Positions 19,998 to 32,070 of a stretch of DNA of 64,000 bases are shown here, piece after piece. Below the pieces are notes generated by a model. That model saw nothing but the letters and a program-made list of their open reading frames with translations, made no database searches and was not told the DNA's origin. Origin of the DNA: Haematococcus lacustris (lineage: Eukaryota; Chlorophyta; Chlorophyceae; Chlamydomonadales; Haematococcaceae); contig JASKMD010000030.1 in the NCBI GenBank assembly GCA_030144725.1, forward strand, positions 2,600,045-2,664,044, in the 5' to 3' direction. The position numbers and the translations under genes are program-made. Position 1 is the stretch's first letter. Every line of letters starts with the position of its first letter.

Positions 19998-22657
19998 ATG
20001 CCTCCGAGGAAGCGGCCCAGTGCCGCGGAGCAAGATCCGCTTCCGACTGTAAGCCCGCGAAAACAAGGTTCGTCGTAGTCGTGGTGTGGTCCGCTGCATC
20101 TGTGCAGTCCGGTGAGCTCCGCGCTGCTCACATCGCTGCTGTTCATGCCAGCGCAGGTCCTAGGACCCCTCCAGCCAAACAACGCGAGGAGCGAAGGGCT
20201 GAATGGAAAACCCAGCGCCGACAGGTGCGCACGGGGGCGCATACCGCCTTGACTGACCCCGCACTGTTCGTGTCCCCGCTTCGTTTGTGTCCCCGCATGG
20301 TGTGCCGGCCCTGTCAAAATGTCGTTGTGCTTGGTCGCCGCAGGTCATCCAAGTCCCGGGTGACGCCGTGCTGCGCGGTTGCAAGAAAACCCGCCGCAAG
20401 CTGATGGCCCATTTCCAGTTGAGGGCTGGGGTGCACAGCCAGCTGCGCGTCATCGCATCACTGTATGTGCTCAGAATCTTCCTGACATGCCTTGTGGGCT
20501 ACTGCACCCCGGGGTACCCCAGCGCCCCTACACCTCCAGCCGTGCAGCCTCCCCGTGCACTGGATGCTGCACCCCTACCCCCACTCCCCCTGCGTGTCCC
20601 TGCCCAGCCAGCCAGCATGGAAATGGACTGGGCTCCTGAGGCTGAGCCAGAGCCTGATCCTGAGCCAGAGCCTGAGCCTGAGCCTGAGCCTGTCCCAGCA
20701 CCACCCACCCTGCGCCCACCCAGCGCCCGCATTGCTGCCCGCCACCCCCCACCAGCAGCTCCCACTGGGCCACCCATGCCCCTTGACTGCGAAGACCCAG
20801 TCATGCTGCAGCAGCTCAAGGTGTTTTGCCTGTACTTTGCTAACTCCAACTTCCTCACCCCCTACGACCAGCTGCAGCGGCGGCTTGGGCGCCCAAGGCA
20901 GAACCTACACTACAGCATCAAGCCAGCCTTTGATGATCCCAGCAACCAGGAGCTACTGGCCAAGCTGCAGCAGCTGGGCAGCGCCAACTTCACCGGTGAC
21001 CTCAACACCATAAACCATCACTCCATGCAGCTGGCGGTCGCCATGCAGCAGCACTACTCCAACCCAGGCAAGTGGTGGTGGTGAATAGACTCTGGACCTG
21101 GACCTTGGCATAGACCTGACCTGACATATACCTGCCCTGACATAGCCCTGACCTGACCTGACCTGACCTGACCTGACCTGACCTGACCTGACCTGACCTG
21201 ACCTGACCTGACCTGACCTGACCTGACCTGACCTGACCTGACCTGACCTGACCTGACCTGACCTGACCTGACCTGACCTGACCTGACCTGACCTGACCTG
21301 ACCTGACCTGACCTGACCTGACCTGACCTGACCTGACCTGACCTGACCTGACCTGACCTGACCTGACCTGACCTGACCTGACCTGACCTGACCTGACCTG
21401 ACCTGACCTGACCTGACCTGACCTGACCTGACCTGACCTGACCTGACCTGACCTGACCTGACCTGACCTGACCTGACCTGACCTGACCTGACCTGACCTG
21501 ACCTGACCTGACCTGACCTGACCTGACCTGACCTGACCTGACCTGACCTGACCTGACCTGACCTGACCTGACCTGACCTGACCTGACCTGACCTGACCTG
21601 ACCTGACCTGACCTGACCTGACCTGACCTGACCTGACCTGACCTGACCTGACCTGACCTGACCTGACCTGACCTGACCTGACCTGACCTGACCTGACCTG
21701 ACCTGACCTGACCTGACCTGACCTGACCTGACCTGACCTGACCTGACCTGACCTGACCTGACCTGACCTGACCTGACCTGACCTGACCTGACCTGACCTG
21801 ACCTGACCTGACCTGACCTGACCTGACCTGACCTGACCTGACCTGACCTGATACCTGACCTTGTACCTGACCTGACCTGCATGCATGCAGAGCGCTATGT
21901 CAAGCTCTACGCCAAGGCAGCCAGGGCCAGGCTAGGATGGAGCGGGGAGGAGGCTCAGCTCTTCACCAAGCTGACGTGTGGGTACAGCCTCAACACTGAC
22001 AGCCCTGAGTCGCAGGCGCCCCACCTGGACAAGGCGCATGTCAACGACCTGATGGAGGAGGCAGCCAAGCAGCGGAGACTGCTGGCCCTGGAGGAGGGAG
22101 ACTCTTTGCAGGACACCGTACCCCTGCCCTGCCGCATGCGCCATGCGGTGCATGTATGCAGATGCCTGGAGCAGTGGCAGCAGCCCCCCACCACACCCGT
22201 GCCAGGCAAGGCAAAGCGTGGCCAGCGTAGGGTGGGGCCCCGGGTCCTGACCTGCCCACCCCCCTTCACCCTCACCCCCTTGGCCAGGGCAGGGGTGCAC
22301 TTCGTCAAGGTGGACAGCAGGGTGTTGCATGGGGTGTGCCAGCAGCTGGGGCTCACAAGGGAGAAAGAAAAGGTGTTCACCGCAGAGCCAGCCCGTAGCA
22401 ACCATTGGGACAGGTGGTTCAGCACAGGCAAGTTGGCCAACCAAGGCTTTGAGTTCGAGCGGACAGTGGAGACCGATGGTGTCAGTGTATGTGTGCACTA
22501 CACCCGCCCCCTCCCCCCTCCTCCTGCCCCACCCTCAGCAGCAGGCCCCTCCAGCAGCAACATCAGCCCAGCGGCAGCCCCAGGTGCAGCCCCAGGTACA
22601 CATGCGATGGGAACTCCACACAGACAAAAACACCGTTTTGTAGTGGTTCACAATTAG
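19998..22657 (+). pseudogene. Fanzor-like protein, N-terminal half only (copy D)
   Basis: Inferred exons 19998-20067 (MPPRKRPSAAEQD..., basic), 20157-20224 (KQREERR; 68 nt, the same length and phase as in copy A), 20344-21067 and 21891-22657. Exon 3 holds the segment missing from copy A (CKKTRRKLMAHFQLRAG...IASLYVLRIFLTCLVGY), an acidic/Pro linker and LDCEDPVMLQQLK...QQHYSNP. It ends at a GC donor, CAG|gcaagt. Exon 4 reads ERYVKLYAKAARARLGW..., includes PLPCRMRHAVHVCRCLEQW and LTCPPPFTLTPLARAGVHF, and runs through an Ala/Pro linker into the element's right end before stopping. No RuvC motif remains. It cannot cut DNA as a nuclease; whether the truncated protein still binds RNA or DNA is open. 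It is a divergent subfamily compared with A (roughly 70% similar by eye in exon 4). Confidence 0.68.
21147..21851. repeat. (CCTGA)n array, about 141 pure copies, inside an intron
   Basis: A 705-bp uninterrupted pentanucleotide array. It sits wholly within the GC-AG intron (21068-21890) of Fanzor copy D. Long minus-strand frames reading VRSGQ repeats are artefacts of the array, because a 5-bp unit without stops stays open in several frames. Confidence 0.95.
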
Positions 22658-22713
22658 TGTGTTCGACTGCATTGAATGCTCAAGGTTGAGAGCCAAGGTG
22701 CTGAGGGTGAGTT

Positions 22714-24080
22714 ATGCGCGACCTGTAGGGTGCAGGTCACCACTTACAGCATGCAGCCAGCCCCTCTATCACAGTCTGGTGGCGCCATGACGGTGGGTGG
22801 AATGCGGCCCACTAGCCCCAGCTGCAGCAGCTTGCTGCCTGGCGCAGCCCCTCCCTGAAGGCAGCACAGTCATGCTGCAGCCACCTGGCACCAACTGAGA
22901 CTCTGGCTATGGGGAGGCTGGCAGCGGCAGGGGAAGCTGGGCAAGGGGCAGCAGGGTGTGTTGCTGCGCGCTCTTGTGCGTGGTGGTCATGGGTTGGTAG
23001 GGCGGGGTAGTGAGTGCTGGGGGTAAGTGGCAGGTTCAGGGCCTCGGTGTCACGAGCTGCTGCAGTATGAACGGGGACAGGCTGGGCCCAATGAGGGGAG
23101 GTCAAGAGGGCAACGAGGCGGTGGGGAAGGCCGGATGAGGGTGGGTGTCGACCTCAGGCCTGCCTGTCGCACAGCTTGCCCATGATGACAGGTCCCACAC
23201 TATATCACATGTCCCAGGTGCACACAACGCCACATGCCATGTTCCGGGTTCCAGCACTGTGCCGATGTTTGGTAGGTTGGTGTGGGAAGGGAGCAACAGC
23301 AACGCATGCACACACCAAACCCAAGTTGTGCACGAGCCCCTGTTGCTCGCCCACCACAGTATACATGCACACACCAACTGCAAACCATGATGGGCGTCAT
23401 GGGACTGTCAGGTCCGACGCAGGGTACCACGCAAGCCCGTGGGCTGTGTGCATCTGACCTGGAGTCCAGGCTGGACCTGTGTGGGCCAAGCATCAGTGCC
23501 GGCTGTTGGCCCAGCAGTCAATGAGTGGTATAGGTTCTGCCAGTACCGTGAGGCCTAGTGTGCCCGCAACAAGGGAGCCTCATGATAATGATGTTGATGA
23601 TATGTCCGTACATACGCAGGTTGGGAAAAACGGTACCTCTTGATGTGGATGAGGTTTACTCGGTGCAATGATAGATTGGAATCATAACTCAGCTTCTTGT
23701 TGACTAACAACTCAGCTTCTTGTTGACTAACAAGTTGTCGCGTCGGTAGGTTGACAAAGCGCATATTTGAAACACGTCTATGCTTACGGGACTTACGGCC
23801 TTCACATATCACCTACGCCCGGCCGGAGGCCAAATCGACGCCGTACATACGGACACACGGACATCGATTTTAGCCAAAACTACGTATAACCAATGCTTCC
23901 TAGAGTCAACATCATGGACAGCGGCATTGAAGTATCCATTGGGTTGCGAGCGTCGCGTCTTCTTCCATCAACTTCCGGCCCCACTCACTTGTCATCTTCG
24001 CTTTTCGCTTTTGTTCCGGAGCGTGCACATCGTATCCCAGAAGCTGCTGCGTCGATTAGTCTAAGAGTAGAACACTTGTT
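22714..24080. other. No gene recognised
   Basis: Short frames only. A duplicated 'aactcagcttcttgttgactaac' segment occurs near 23685-23735. The last 200 bases are likely the promoter and 5' UTR of the FdC2 gene. Confidence 0.35.
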
Positions 24081-25429
24081 ATGGCGACCATCTTGGGACG
24101 TGGGACACTGCCCAACGGCGCTACTCGGCATCCAGCCTGCAGGGGTACAGTATGCGTGCGTGCTGTGCAGCAAGCACCAGAGAAGGAGACGGAGGCAAAG
24201 GCGAGCACGGTGTGTTCGTCTTTGCTCTGCACGTAAGGCTGCGCGCCAGTAATCACAACTGCATTACGACGCTCCTCACAGGGCGACAGGCCGCAAGCGA
24301 GCGCTCCCAGGAGCATGCTTGTGGAGCTGGGTCCCATTGGCTTGACATTTGGGACGGCGGTTGAAGAGAATGCCTCCAGCACAGCCGGCTCAGATCAGCC
24401 ACCTCTCACAAGCATACACAGCATGACCACAGCAGAATGGCGAGCCCAGTATGAGAAGGACGGCATGGTTGACCTGTGGGTAGAGGAAGAGTTCAATGCC
24501 GGTTCACGCCTGGTGGTGAGTACATTGCCTTCAGCCCACAATTCTAAACATCAATCTCCACTACCTGTGTTGTCCTTAGGGCTTTGTTGCCTCCAGGTGC
24601 TGTGCCAGACAGCACCTTACAGGCTGCTCATCAGCTGAGGGTCAGCTCACAGGTGCAAGTGTGGCTCTGAGGTCAGCACGGTTGGCTCCACAAGGCCTGA
24701 GTGCCTCTTTGGCTGCAGGGTGGCAGAGCTGTGCACAGAGGTGGCACGTATGGCATCAACACTGGAGAGGGGCCTTCGCAAGGGACAGCCGCAGTGCACA
24801 AGGTCAAGATCCATGACCACTATGGGCAGCAGACCGTGGATGTCCAAGTGCCAGAGGACAGGTGTGCTGGGCAGCCCTCTCCATGCGGCCAAGCATGGCT
24901 GGCGGGCCGCAAGTGCAGTAGCTCCTTGCAAGGCAGCAGCAGGCAGTGGACAAGCACCTTGCGCACCCCTTACATTCGGTAGCAATGCATGTCTGCAGGT
25001 ACATCTTATGGGAGGCAGAAGACGAGGGGCTGCAGTTGCCCTATGCCTGCCGCATGGGCTGCTGCACCGCATGCGCTGTACGCATCAAGGAGGGAGTCAT
25101 GCACCAGCCTGAGGCGTTAGGGATCAGCAAGGAGCTGAAGGAGCAGGGGTATGGCCTCATGTGCGTGGGCTACCCATTGACAGGTATGGCTAGGCTGGTG
25201 CAGCAAAGGGTGGGAGCCAGGTGCACCTGCTGCCACCTGGCTGGTCACTAAAAGCACGCTGCCTCTGGTGGTGATGCTTACAGACCTGGTGCTAGAGACG
25301 GTGAGCGAGGACGAGGTCTATGAGCTGCAGTTTGGTGAGTACTTTGCCAAGCAAGCCTTGGACCCCACGAACGCCGTCAACATTGAGCGCGACGACTATG
25401 CGCTCAGCATAGCCAACATGGATGAGTGA
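24081..25429 (+). CDS. FDC2: Ferredoxin C2-type [2Fe-2S] protein, chloroplast
   Basis: Five exons with consistent phase give 278 residues: 24081-24209, 24282-24515, 24719-24861, 24999-25183, 25284-25429 (TGA). The first ~45 residues are Arg/Ala/Thr-rich, like a chloroplast transit peptide. FdC2-specific blocks follow: LVELGPIGLTFG, MTTAEWRAQYEKDGMVDLWV, EEEFNAGSRLVGGRAVHRGG. The plant-type ferredoxin fold then carries iron-sulfur ligands Cys186, Cys191 and Cys194 (YACRMGCCTACAVRI) and Cys224 (GLMCVGYP). The C-terminal extension LVLETVSEDEVYELQFGEYF is typical of FdC2 and absent from photosynthetic PetF. In plants FdC2 acts in plastid electron transfer linked to chlorophyll synthesis and leaf greening; its exact partner is unsettled. 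Assignment to FdC2 rather than FdC1 rests on the long N- and C-terminal extensions. Confidence 0.85.
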
Positions 25430-26733
25430 CGCAGCCTTCACGCTGCTGCCTGTGGTACTGTAAAACAGAAACGCCATGCTGCTGGGTGTCAGGTCTGGGC
25501 GAGCGCTTAGACGTTTGGTGCTTCCATTCACTGGTGTGCATACCCCGGTTGCGTGCATCCGTGCAGCAGTATTGTGAGGTTTACGACATGGTGTGCAGCA
25601 GGTTGTTTGGCTAGCTACTGATTAGACAGCGCCATGAGGACAGCGTCATGCTACATTGATCACTTGTCGGTGTTTGGCAGGAGGCCCCTCAGTGTTCATA
25701 GACGTGCCCTGTGCTCCCAGGGAATGTGTGCTATGGAACAGCAGATGAAGAGGAGCCAGGATTGCATACCGTGGAGGTAAGGGAGTTCACAGTCAAATGG
25801 GCACACTGGCAGGTCGTGACTTGCATGACCTTCTTTTCAATATAGCAGGGAGTTCTTGATCTAATGACGTGTGCGGGATGTGGGTATGAGAGTTGGAGTG
25901 TGTTGACGGAGCGCAAGGGCGGGAGGGTGCCGTCACTGAAACGTGACCCCGTCACTACCTGGTACCAATGTAAAACGGGTGTATTCTGATCGTGCATGAT
26001 GATTCATTGCCTGTCTGCATAAACAGCTAAACTGGTACACTGGTAACTTTGTTTTACTGCTGTAGAAAAAGTAATGTTGCAGTGGTGCATTAGTCAGCGG
26101 TGCTAACAGTGCAATTTTTTCCATCTTGGTAGCGAAACCCTTCCAAGTCAACAACCATATTACTGTAGACCGAAAACAAAGGATGCTGCATTTGACACGC
26201 ATTCCCCTCATTGACGCACGCTCTAGTCGAGCCAATCCTGCCCTGAAGCCCCTGCCAACACGATATGAGCACCATCAAGGAATTGAAAACAACAGTATCA
26301 CTAACAGCATGCGAAATACTCACCTCGCATGCGCATAGATCTAGTAGCTAGTTGTGGCCTGCAGCTCTCCCCAGCGCTGTGCCACCTTGCTCCAAATCAG
26401 GCCACGCAGGTTGGTTTAAGCCCAACCCATTCCCCTCCACACAACCGCCAGCCCACAGGTAGATATGTACAGACAAACATAACTCATTCAACATGGAACA
26501 ACATGTGCTTCAGCACTGTCTGTAAGCTGATTAGCTCCTCAAGCTGCAGAGGGTCAGATCAGGTCAGCCCAGGTCACCTGCTATGGCTGGCTGGCACCTG
26601 CTCTCGGCTGCAGCTGTAGAGCACCTGTCTAGCAAGCTGCCCCGCCTAGTTCTGCCCAGCTTTACTCCAGACCAAGGCCACCCATGTAGAGTCATTGCAA
26701 GCAAGATGCCGTGACGTGTGGACGTCCCAAGGA
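25430..26733. other. Intergenic between convergent FDC2 and PUR5
   Basis: No gene recognised. An inverted copy of the subfamily-2 Fanzor 3'-end palindrome (cattcaacatggaacaac) lies at about 26475-26510. Confidence 0.4.
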
Positions 26734-28555
26734 TCACACATATGTTACTCCCTCACCTTCCACAACCTCCCCCAGAACCCAAAGCTCTGGCACCAGGGCC
26801 TGGGCAGCAGCCACATTCTCAGGATCTACCACCATGATCATGCCCACCCCCATGTTGAAGGTGCGGCGCATGTCGTCCAAGGGCACATTCCCCGCTGCCA
26901 TCAACCACTGGAACAGTTCTGGTACCTGCAGAGCATCGCACACACCAGGAAGCAACGTTGACTCTTCACTCCAGAGTCATACGCCTCAACAGACAGCTAT
27001 GGCAGCAGGGTGATCAGCTGTGCAATATTAATGTCTACAAGCACTAACAGGGACAGCATGGCCAGCAAGGTAACACTGTAGTCGCTAGGAGCCAGGCCTA
27101 CCTGGTAAGATGTGGCGTTGACCTTTACCCCCAGGCCGTTGGGGATGACGCGTGGGATGTTCTCTGTCATGCCACCACCGGTGATATGCACAACTCCCTT
27201 CAGCCCGACCTTCTCATGCAGCTCCACTACCTTCTTCACATAGATGGTGGTTGGCTGCAAGAGCACCTGCACAAGGTGCCAGCAGTGCGGGATATGGTGA
27301 GCAGTCATGAAGCTGGCGTTGATGACCTCATCGTCCTGCTGACTGCGGGATGGCCTAGGCACGAGATATACGCCAAAGCATTTTCTGCAGATTCATTAGG
27401 TATCACTTCACACATGCTAGTGGTTGGTGTGCATTGCTGCTGGTGTTGGCTGGGTGTGGCTTAGTGTTAGCAGCGCAGGAGCAGCAGTGGCAGGACCACC
27501 CACCTGGCCTATGGTGCTGCTGGCGTTCCATGGACAAGGGGCGTGAAGGGAGGTGCCCGACACCTCCAGCACCTTGCGCACTAGGCTGAAGCCGTTGCTG
27601 TGCACCCCTGATGACTTGAATGCCAGCACCACATCTCCTGCCTTGATAGACTTCCCATCAATCAGCTTCTCCTTCTTCACACTGCCAACAGCAAAGCCTG
27701 CGAGGTCATACTCTCCATTCTGATAAAAGCCTGGCATTTCTGCTGTCTCCCCTCCCAACAAAGCACAGCCAGATTGATTGCAGCCCTCGATGATGCCCTT
27801 GACAACCTACACAGCACACAAATGAGCATGCAGGGTGTTTTAAGACAGTTGCCTCCTGTGGCTGTTGCTGACATCTGTCTCATGGTTCTCATCTTGTGAC
27901 TATTTCCATGGACATGTGGTGATGAACAGAGCAACACACCTGCTCTGCTTGATCGACATCCAGCTTGCCAGTTGCAAAATAATCAAGGAAGAACATTGGC
28001 TGAGCTCCAGATGTGACCACATCATTCACACTCATGGCCACGAGGTCTATGCCCACCTACAGGGGCGAGCAGGGTTCAGGCTTGTAAAATGGGGACATGA
28101 AACACAATACGCGCTTAGCGCCAATACAACACGCAACACAGGCTGCTGTCAATCTGCTTAGCACGCCAACCACGTTTCGTGCAGACGCAGCACCGACAGA
28201 CCCGGACCCGAACAGTGACACTTACCGTATCATGTTTGTTTAGGTCGAAAGCAAGCTTTAGCTTAGTGCCCACGCCGTCCGTGCCCGACACTAGGTAGCT
28301 GTCGCCAAAGGGCACAAACCCGCTAAACCCGGTATTCATGGAAGGGTTCATTCGCTTGATGCGCCTAACTAGCTCTTCCCCGGCATCAATGTCCACGCCA
28401 GCTTGCTTGTAGGTCAATCCCTGAGATGCCGGCGCCACTGCGCTGCAAGTCACAACGCTGCTTCTCGCTGACTGCAGCCGTGCCATCGCTCGTGGGCGCA
28501 AGGCCGGCAGCGAGGCGGAGGCAGAAGCCATGTGCAGTGGAAGTGATTGCTGCAT
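26734..28555 (-). CDS. PUR5: Phosphoribosylformylglycinamidine cyclo-ligase (AIR synthetase), chloroplast
   Basis: Five minus-strand exons: 28555-28226, 28056-27940, 27806-27504, 27266-27102, 26925-26734, giving 368 residues in phase. It converts FGAM plus ATP to AIR, step five of de novo purine synthesis, located in plastids in plants and algae. Residues 1-45 look like a transit peptide ([20 protein letters not shown]). PurM-family motifs follow: [31 protein letters not shown] near residue 95, [32 protein letters not shown] near 167-176, [29 protein letters not shown] and [10 protein letters not shown]. The C-terminus ([12 protein letters not shown]) is complete. Residues from the AIRS and AIRS_C domains are all in order. 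The start was taken at 28555; a second Met lies nine codons in and could also serve. Confidence 0.9.
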
Positions 28556-28790
28556 TTATCTGCGGCTGACAATAGGAAGGCTAGCGTGTGCAATGTGATA
28601 TGGCACTGCCGAAACGTGTCACTCCCTAACACGTGTGCTTTTTTCCTTGCATTTCTTCAAACGTGAGCACGCCCTCTTGAAAGTGAACACGCGCAGTGAG
28701 TGCTGGGTACCAAGGATAGGCTGTCTCTCAGGTGGCAGCAACAGCAGCACGTCAGGCCAGCCCTGCCTCTGCTTAAGGCGCTCCCAACTA

Positions 28791-29243
28791 CTGTAGTGAT
28801 ACGCCCTGTTGGTGATTTCACCAAATCAATTCGTCACCAAATTGTATCACCATTTGTTTGAGATGCGGCTGTCACCAAATTTGTAGCAGCACCCTCAAGT
28901 TCACCACGACTCTATGGTGTAGTGCCAGCAGCAGCTCTGATAGCGGTGAGGGCGAGAGTGATAGTGAGGATGATGAGGCTGTGATGGAAGCAGACGCTTT
29001 AGTGCTTGAAGGCGGCTGCCCCACTAGTGAACAAATACATATGTAGACAATGTGCTATTGCTAGGTGTTGCACTTGGCAGCCACTGGCTTCGTAGATCTA
29101 TTGAGAATAGGGAGTCACCAAACATGTATCACTTCAATGTTTGAGCCAGGCACTGTCACCAAATATGTGCCAATAAGGCCTTTGGGACCGTTTTTACGGG
29201 GTTCACCAAATCAGCATATCACCAACAGGGCGTATCACTACAG
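28791..29243. mobile_element. MITE with ~26-bp terminal inverted repeats and TA duplication
   Basis: Left end CTGTAGTGATACGCCCTGTT (28791 on) is exactly inverted at the right end (to 29243), extending through ggtgat. TA flanks both ends, as in Tc1/mariner-type insertions. The interior repeats 'caccaaat' several times. It includes a 62-codon frame (28861-29046, acidic SSSSDSGEGESDSEDD) that I do not recognise. No transposase is present. Confidence 0.7.
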
Positions 29244-29244
29244 T

Positions 29245-29637
29245 AACAGCAAACCGACCCCTGGTAGTAGGCCGGCTGTAACTCTGCACTCACAGCGCCG
29301 ACTATTATGCTCGATGGTTCACAGTGTTAACATGCCAGCCAGCTACCTCTGATTCAATTATAATAGTTATGCAGCCAGTAGACAAGTTAGTGATTCAAAT
29401 TTGAGCTGTTGCGGGCATTACAAAGTTACAAAGTTACTTACTTACTTACGCCGTGTAATTACATGCAAATTACATGTAATTACTTGTGAATTACTATCTT
29501 TTCTCGCCACTGGCTTGCTTTCTTCAGCCGACATTGTGAGAGTTGTGTAGGGTCATCCTTAGACAACCGTTGATGACACCAGGAATCTTGATAGAAGAAC
29601 TACCGACCCTGTATAGGGTCCTACCAGTACTAACCCT
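29245..29637. other. No gene recognised; AT-rich flank of satellite
   Basis: Contains short direct repeats of 'acaaagttactt' and 'aattacatg' near 29418-29480. Confidence 0.35.
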
Positions 29638-29737
29638 GTGCAAGGTGGACTACACAAGTCAACACCACACCACACAACACCACACCAAGTCACCACAAGT
29701 CACCACAACACCAAGTCAGCACAAGTCAGCACAAGTC
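29638..29737. repeat. Degenerate CACAAGTCA/CACCA seed region
   Basis: Imperfect repeats of 'caagtcaccacaagtcagcac' leading into the pure ACCAC array. Confidence 0.6.
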
Positions 29738-30579
29738 CACACCACACCACACCACACCACACCACACCACACCACACCACACCACACCACACCACACCAC
29801 ACCACACCACACCACACCACACCACACCACACCACACCACACCACACCACACCACACCACACCACACCACACCACACCACACCACACCACACCACACCAC
29901 ACCACACCACACCACACCACACCACACCACACCACACCACACCACACCACACCACACCACACCACACCACACCACACCACACCACACCACACCACACCAC
30001 ACCACACCACACCACACCACACCACACCACACCACACCACACCACACCACACCACACCACACCACACCACACCACACCACACCACACCACACCACACCAC
30101 ACCACACCACACCACACCACACCACACCACACCACACCACACCACACCACACCACACCACACCACACCACACCACACCACACCACACCACACCACACCAC
30201 ACCACACCACACCACACCACACCACACCACACCACACCACACCACACCACACCACACCACACCACACCACACCACACCACACCACACCACACCACACCAC
30301 ACCACACCACACCACACCACACCACACCACACCACACCACACCACACCACACCACACCACACCACACCACACCACACCACACCACACCACACCACACCAC
30401 ACCACACCACACCACACCACACCACACCACACCACACCACACCACACCACACCACACCACACCACACCACACCACACCACACCACACCACACCACACCAC
30501 ACCACACCACACCACACCACACCACACCACACCACACCACACCACACCACACCACACCACACCACACCACACCACACCA
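29738..30579. repeat. (ACCAC)n satellite, about 168 copies
   Basis: Uninterrupted pentanucleotide array of about 842 bp with no visible variant unit. Its end touches the next array with no spacer. Confidence 0.97.
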
Positions 30580-31880
30580 GGCGGGGCGGGGCGGGGCGGG
30601 GCGGGGCGGGGCGGGGCGGGGCGGGGCGGGGCGGGGCGGGGCGGGGCGGGGCGGGGCGGGGCGGGGCGGGGCGGGGCGGGGCGGGGCGGGGCGGGGCGGG
30701 GCGGGGCGGGGCGGGGCGGGGCGGGGCGGGGCGGGGCGGGGCGGGGCGGGGCGGGGCGGGGCGGGGCGGGGCGGGGCGGGGCGGGGCGGGGCGGGGCGGG
30801 GCGGGGCGGGGCGGGGCGGGGCGGGGCGGGGCGGGGCGGGGCGGGGCGGGGCGGGGCGGGGCGGGGCGGGGCGGGGCGGGGCGGGGCGGGGCGGGGCGGG
30901 GCGGGGCGGGGCGGGGCGGGGCGGGGCGGGGCGGGGCGGGGCGGGGCGGGGCGGGGCGGGGCGGGGCGGGGCGGGGCGGGGCGGGGCGGGGCGGGGCGGG
31001 GCGGGGCGGGGCGGGGCGGGGCGGGGCGGGGCGGGGCGGGGCGGGGCGGGGCGGGGCGGGGCGGGGCGGGGCGGGGCGGGGCGGGGCGGGGCGGGGCGGG
31101 GCGGGGCGGGGCGGGGCGGGGCGGGGCGGGGCGGGGCGGGGCGGGGCGGGGCGGGGCGGGGCGGGGCGGGGCGGGGCGGGGCGGGGCGGGGCGGGGCGGG
31201 GCGGGGCGGGGCGGGGCGGGGCGGGGCGGGGCGGGGCGGGGCGGGGCGGGGCGGGGCGGGGCGGGGCGGGGCGGGGCGGGGCGGGGCGGGGCGGGGCGGG
31301 GCGGGGCGGGGCGGGGCGGGGCGGGGCGGGGCGGGGCGGGGCGGGGCGGGGCGGGGCGGGGCGGGGCGGGGCGGGGCGGGGCGGGGCGGGGCGGGGCGGG
31401 GCGGGGCGGGGCGGGGCGGGGCGGGGCGGGGCGGGGCGGGGCGGGGCGGGGCGGGGCGGGGCGGGGCGGGGCGGGGCGGGGCGGGGCGGGGCGGGGCGGG
31501 GCGGGGCGGGGCGGGGCGGGGCGGGGCGGGGCGGGGCGGGGCGGGGCGGGGCGGGGCGGGGCGGGGCGGGGCGGGGCGGGGCGGGGCGGGGCGGGGCGGG
31601 GCGGGGCGGGGCGGGGCGGGGCGGGGCGGGGCGGGGCGGGGCGGGGCGGGGCGGGGCGGGGCGGGGCGGGGCGGGGCGGGGCGGGGCGGGGCGGGGCGGG
31701 GCGGGGCGGGGCGGGGCGGGGCGGGGCGGGGCGGGGCGGGGCGGGGCGGGGCGGGGCGGGGCGGGGCGGGGCGGGGCGGGGCGGGGCGGGGCGGGGCGGG
31801 GCGGGGCGGGGCGGGGAGGGGCGGGGCGGGGAGGGGAGGGGAGGGGAGGGGAGGGGAGGGGAGGGGCGGGGCGGGGCGGG
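30580..31880. repeat. (GGGGC)n satellite, about 260 copies
   Basis: Pure GGGGC pentamers for about 1.24 kb. The last ~65 bases mix in GGGGA units (31817-31864). Every unit has a G4 run, so the plus strand is strongly quadruplex-prone. The 740-817-codon frames across both arrays are composition artefacts. Confidence 0.97.
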
Positions 31881-32070
31881 CCCTGAGCCGTGCTGGTGCA
31901 GCACCTGGGCTGCTCGCCCCTCCACGTGTTGCTACAGCTGAGGAGCAGCAGGGGGCCACAGCGGAGACGGACACGAGCTCGCCACGGTCATGGTAGAGTG
32001 ATCCTTGAGGAAGAGGAGTTCAGCTAGTGTCTTACCAACTACAGTGAGACACACGTAACTACACGCAGCA

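Larger units (their letters stand above)
19816..22713 (+). mobile_element. Fanzor-like element D (RuvC domain deleted)
   Basis: Bounded by the identical 16-bp direct repeat GTGCTGAGGGTGAGTT at 19816-19831 and 22698-22713. The left end carries ccatggttggcattgag and repeated gtcggagtgccctttg, as in element B. The right end (22605-22697) carries ggaactccacacagacaaaa and ends ccaaggtgctg, as in B. The gene between keeps the N-terminal exons and loses everything from RuvC-I onward, so it is the complement of B. Confidence 0.7.

Noticed and set aside
21147..21851. CRISPR-like or telomere-like array
   Set aside because: Units are 5 bp with no spacers; the motif is not a telomere repeat of green algae, and it lies within an intron.
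20953..21886. 294-309-codon minus-strand frames of VRSGQ repeats
   Set aside because: Translation of the (CCTGA)n intron array inside Fanzor copy D.
29543..31996. Open frames of 740-817 codons on both strands ([27 protein letters not shown] repeats)
   Set aside because: They exist only because ACCAC and GGGGC pentamers contain no stop in any phase; no start context, splice logic or domain.
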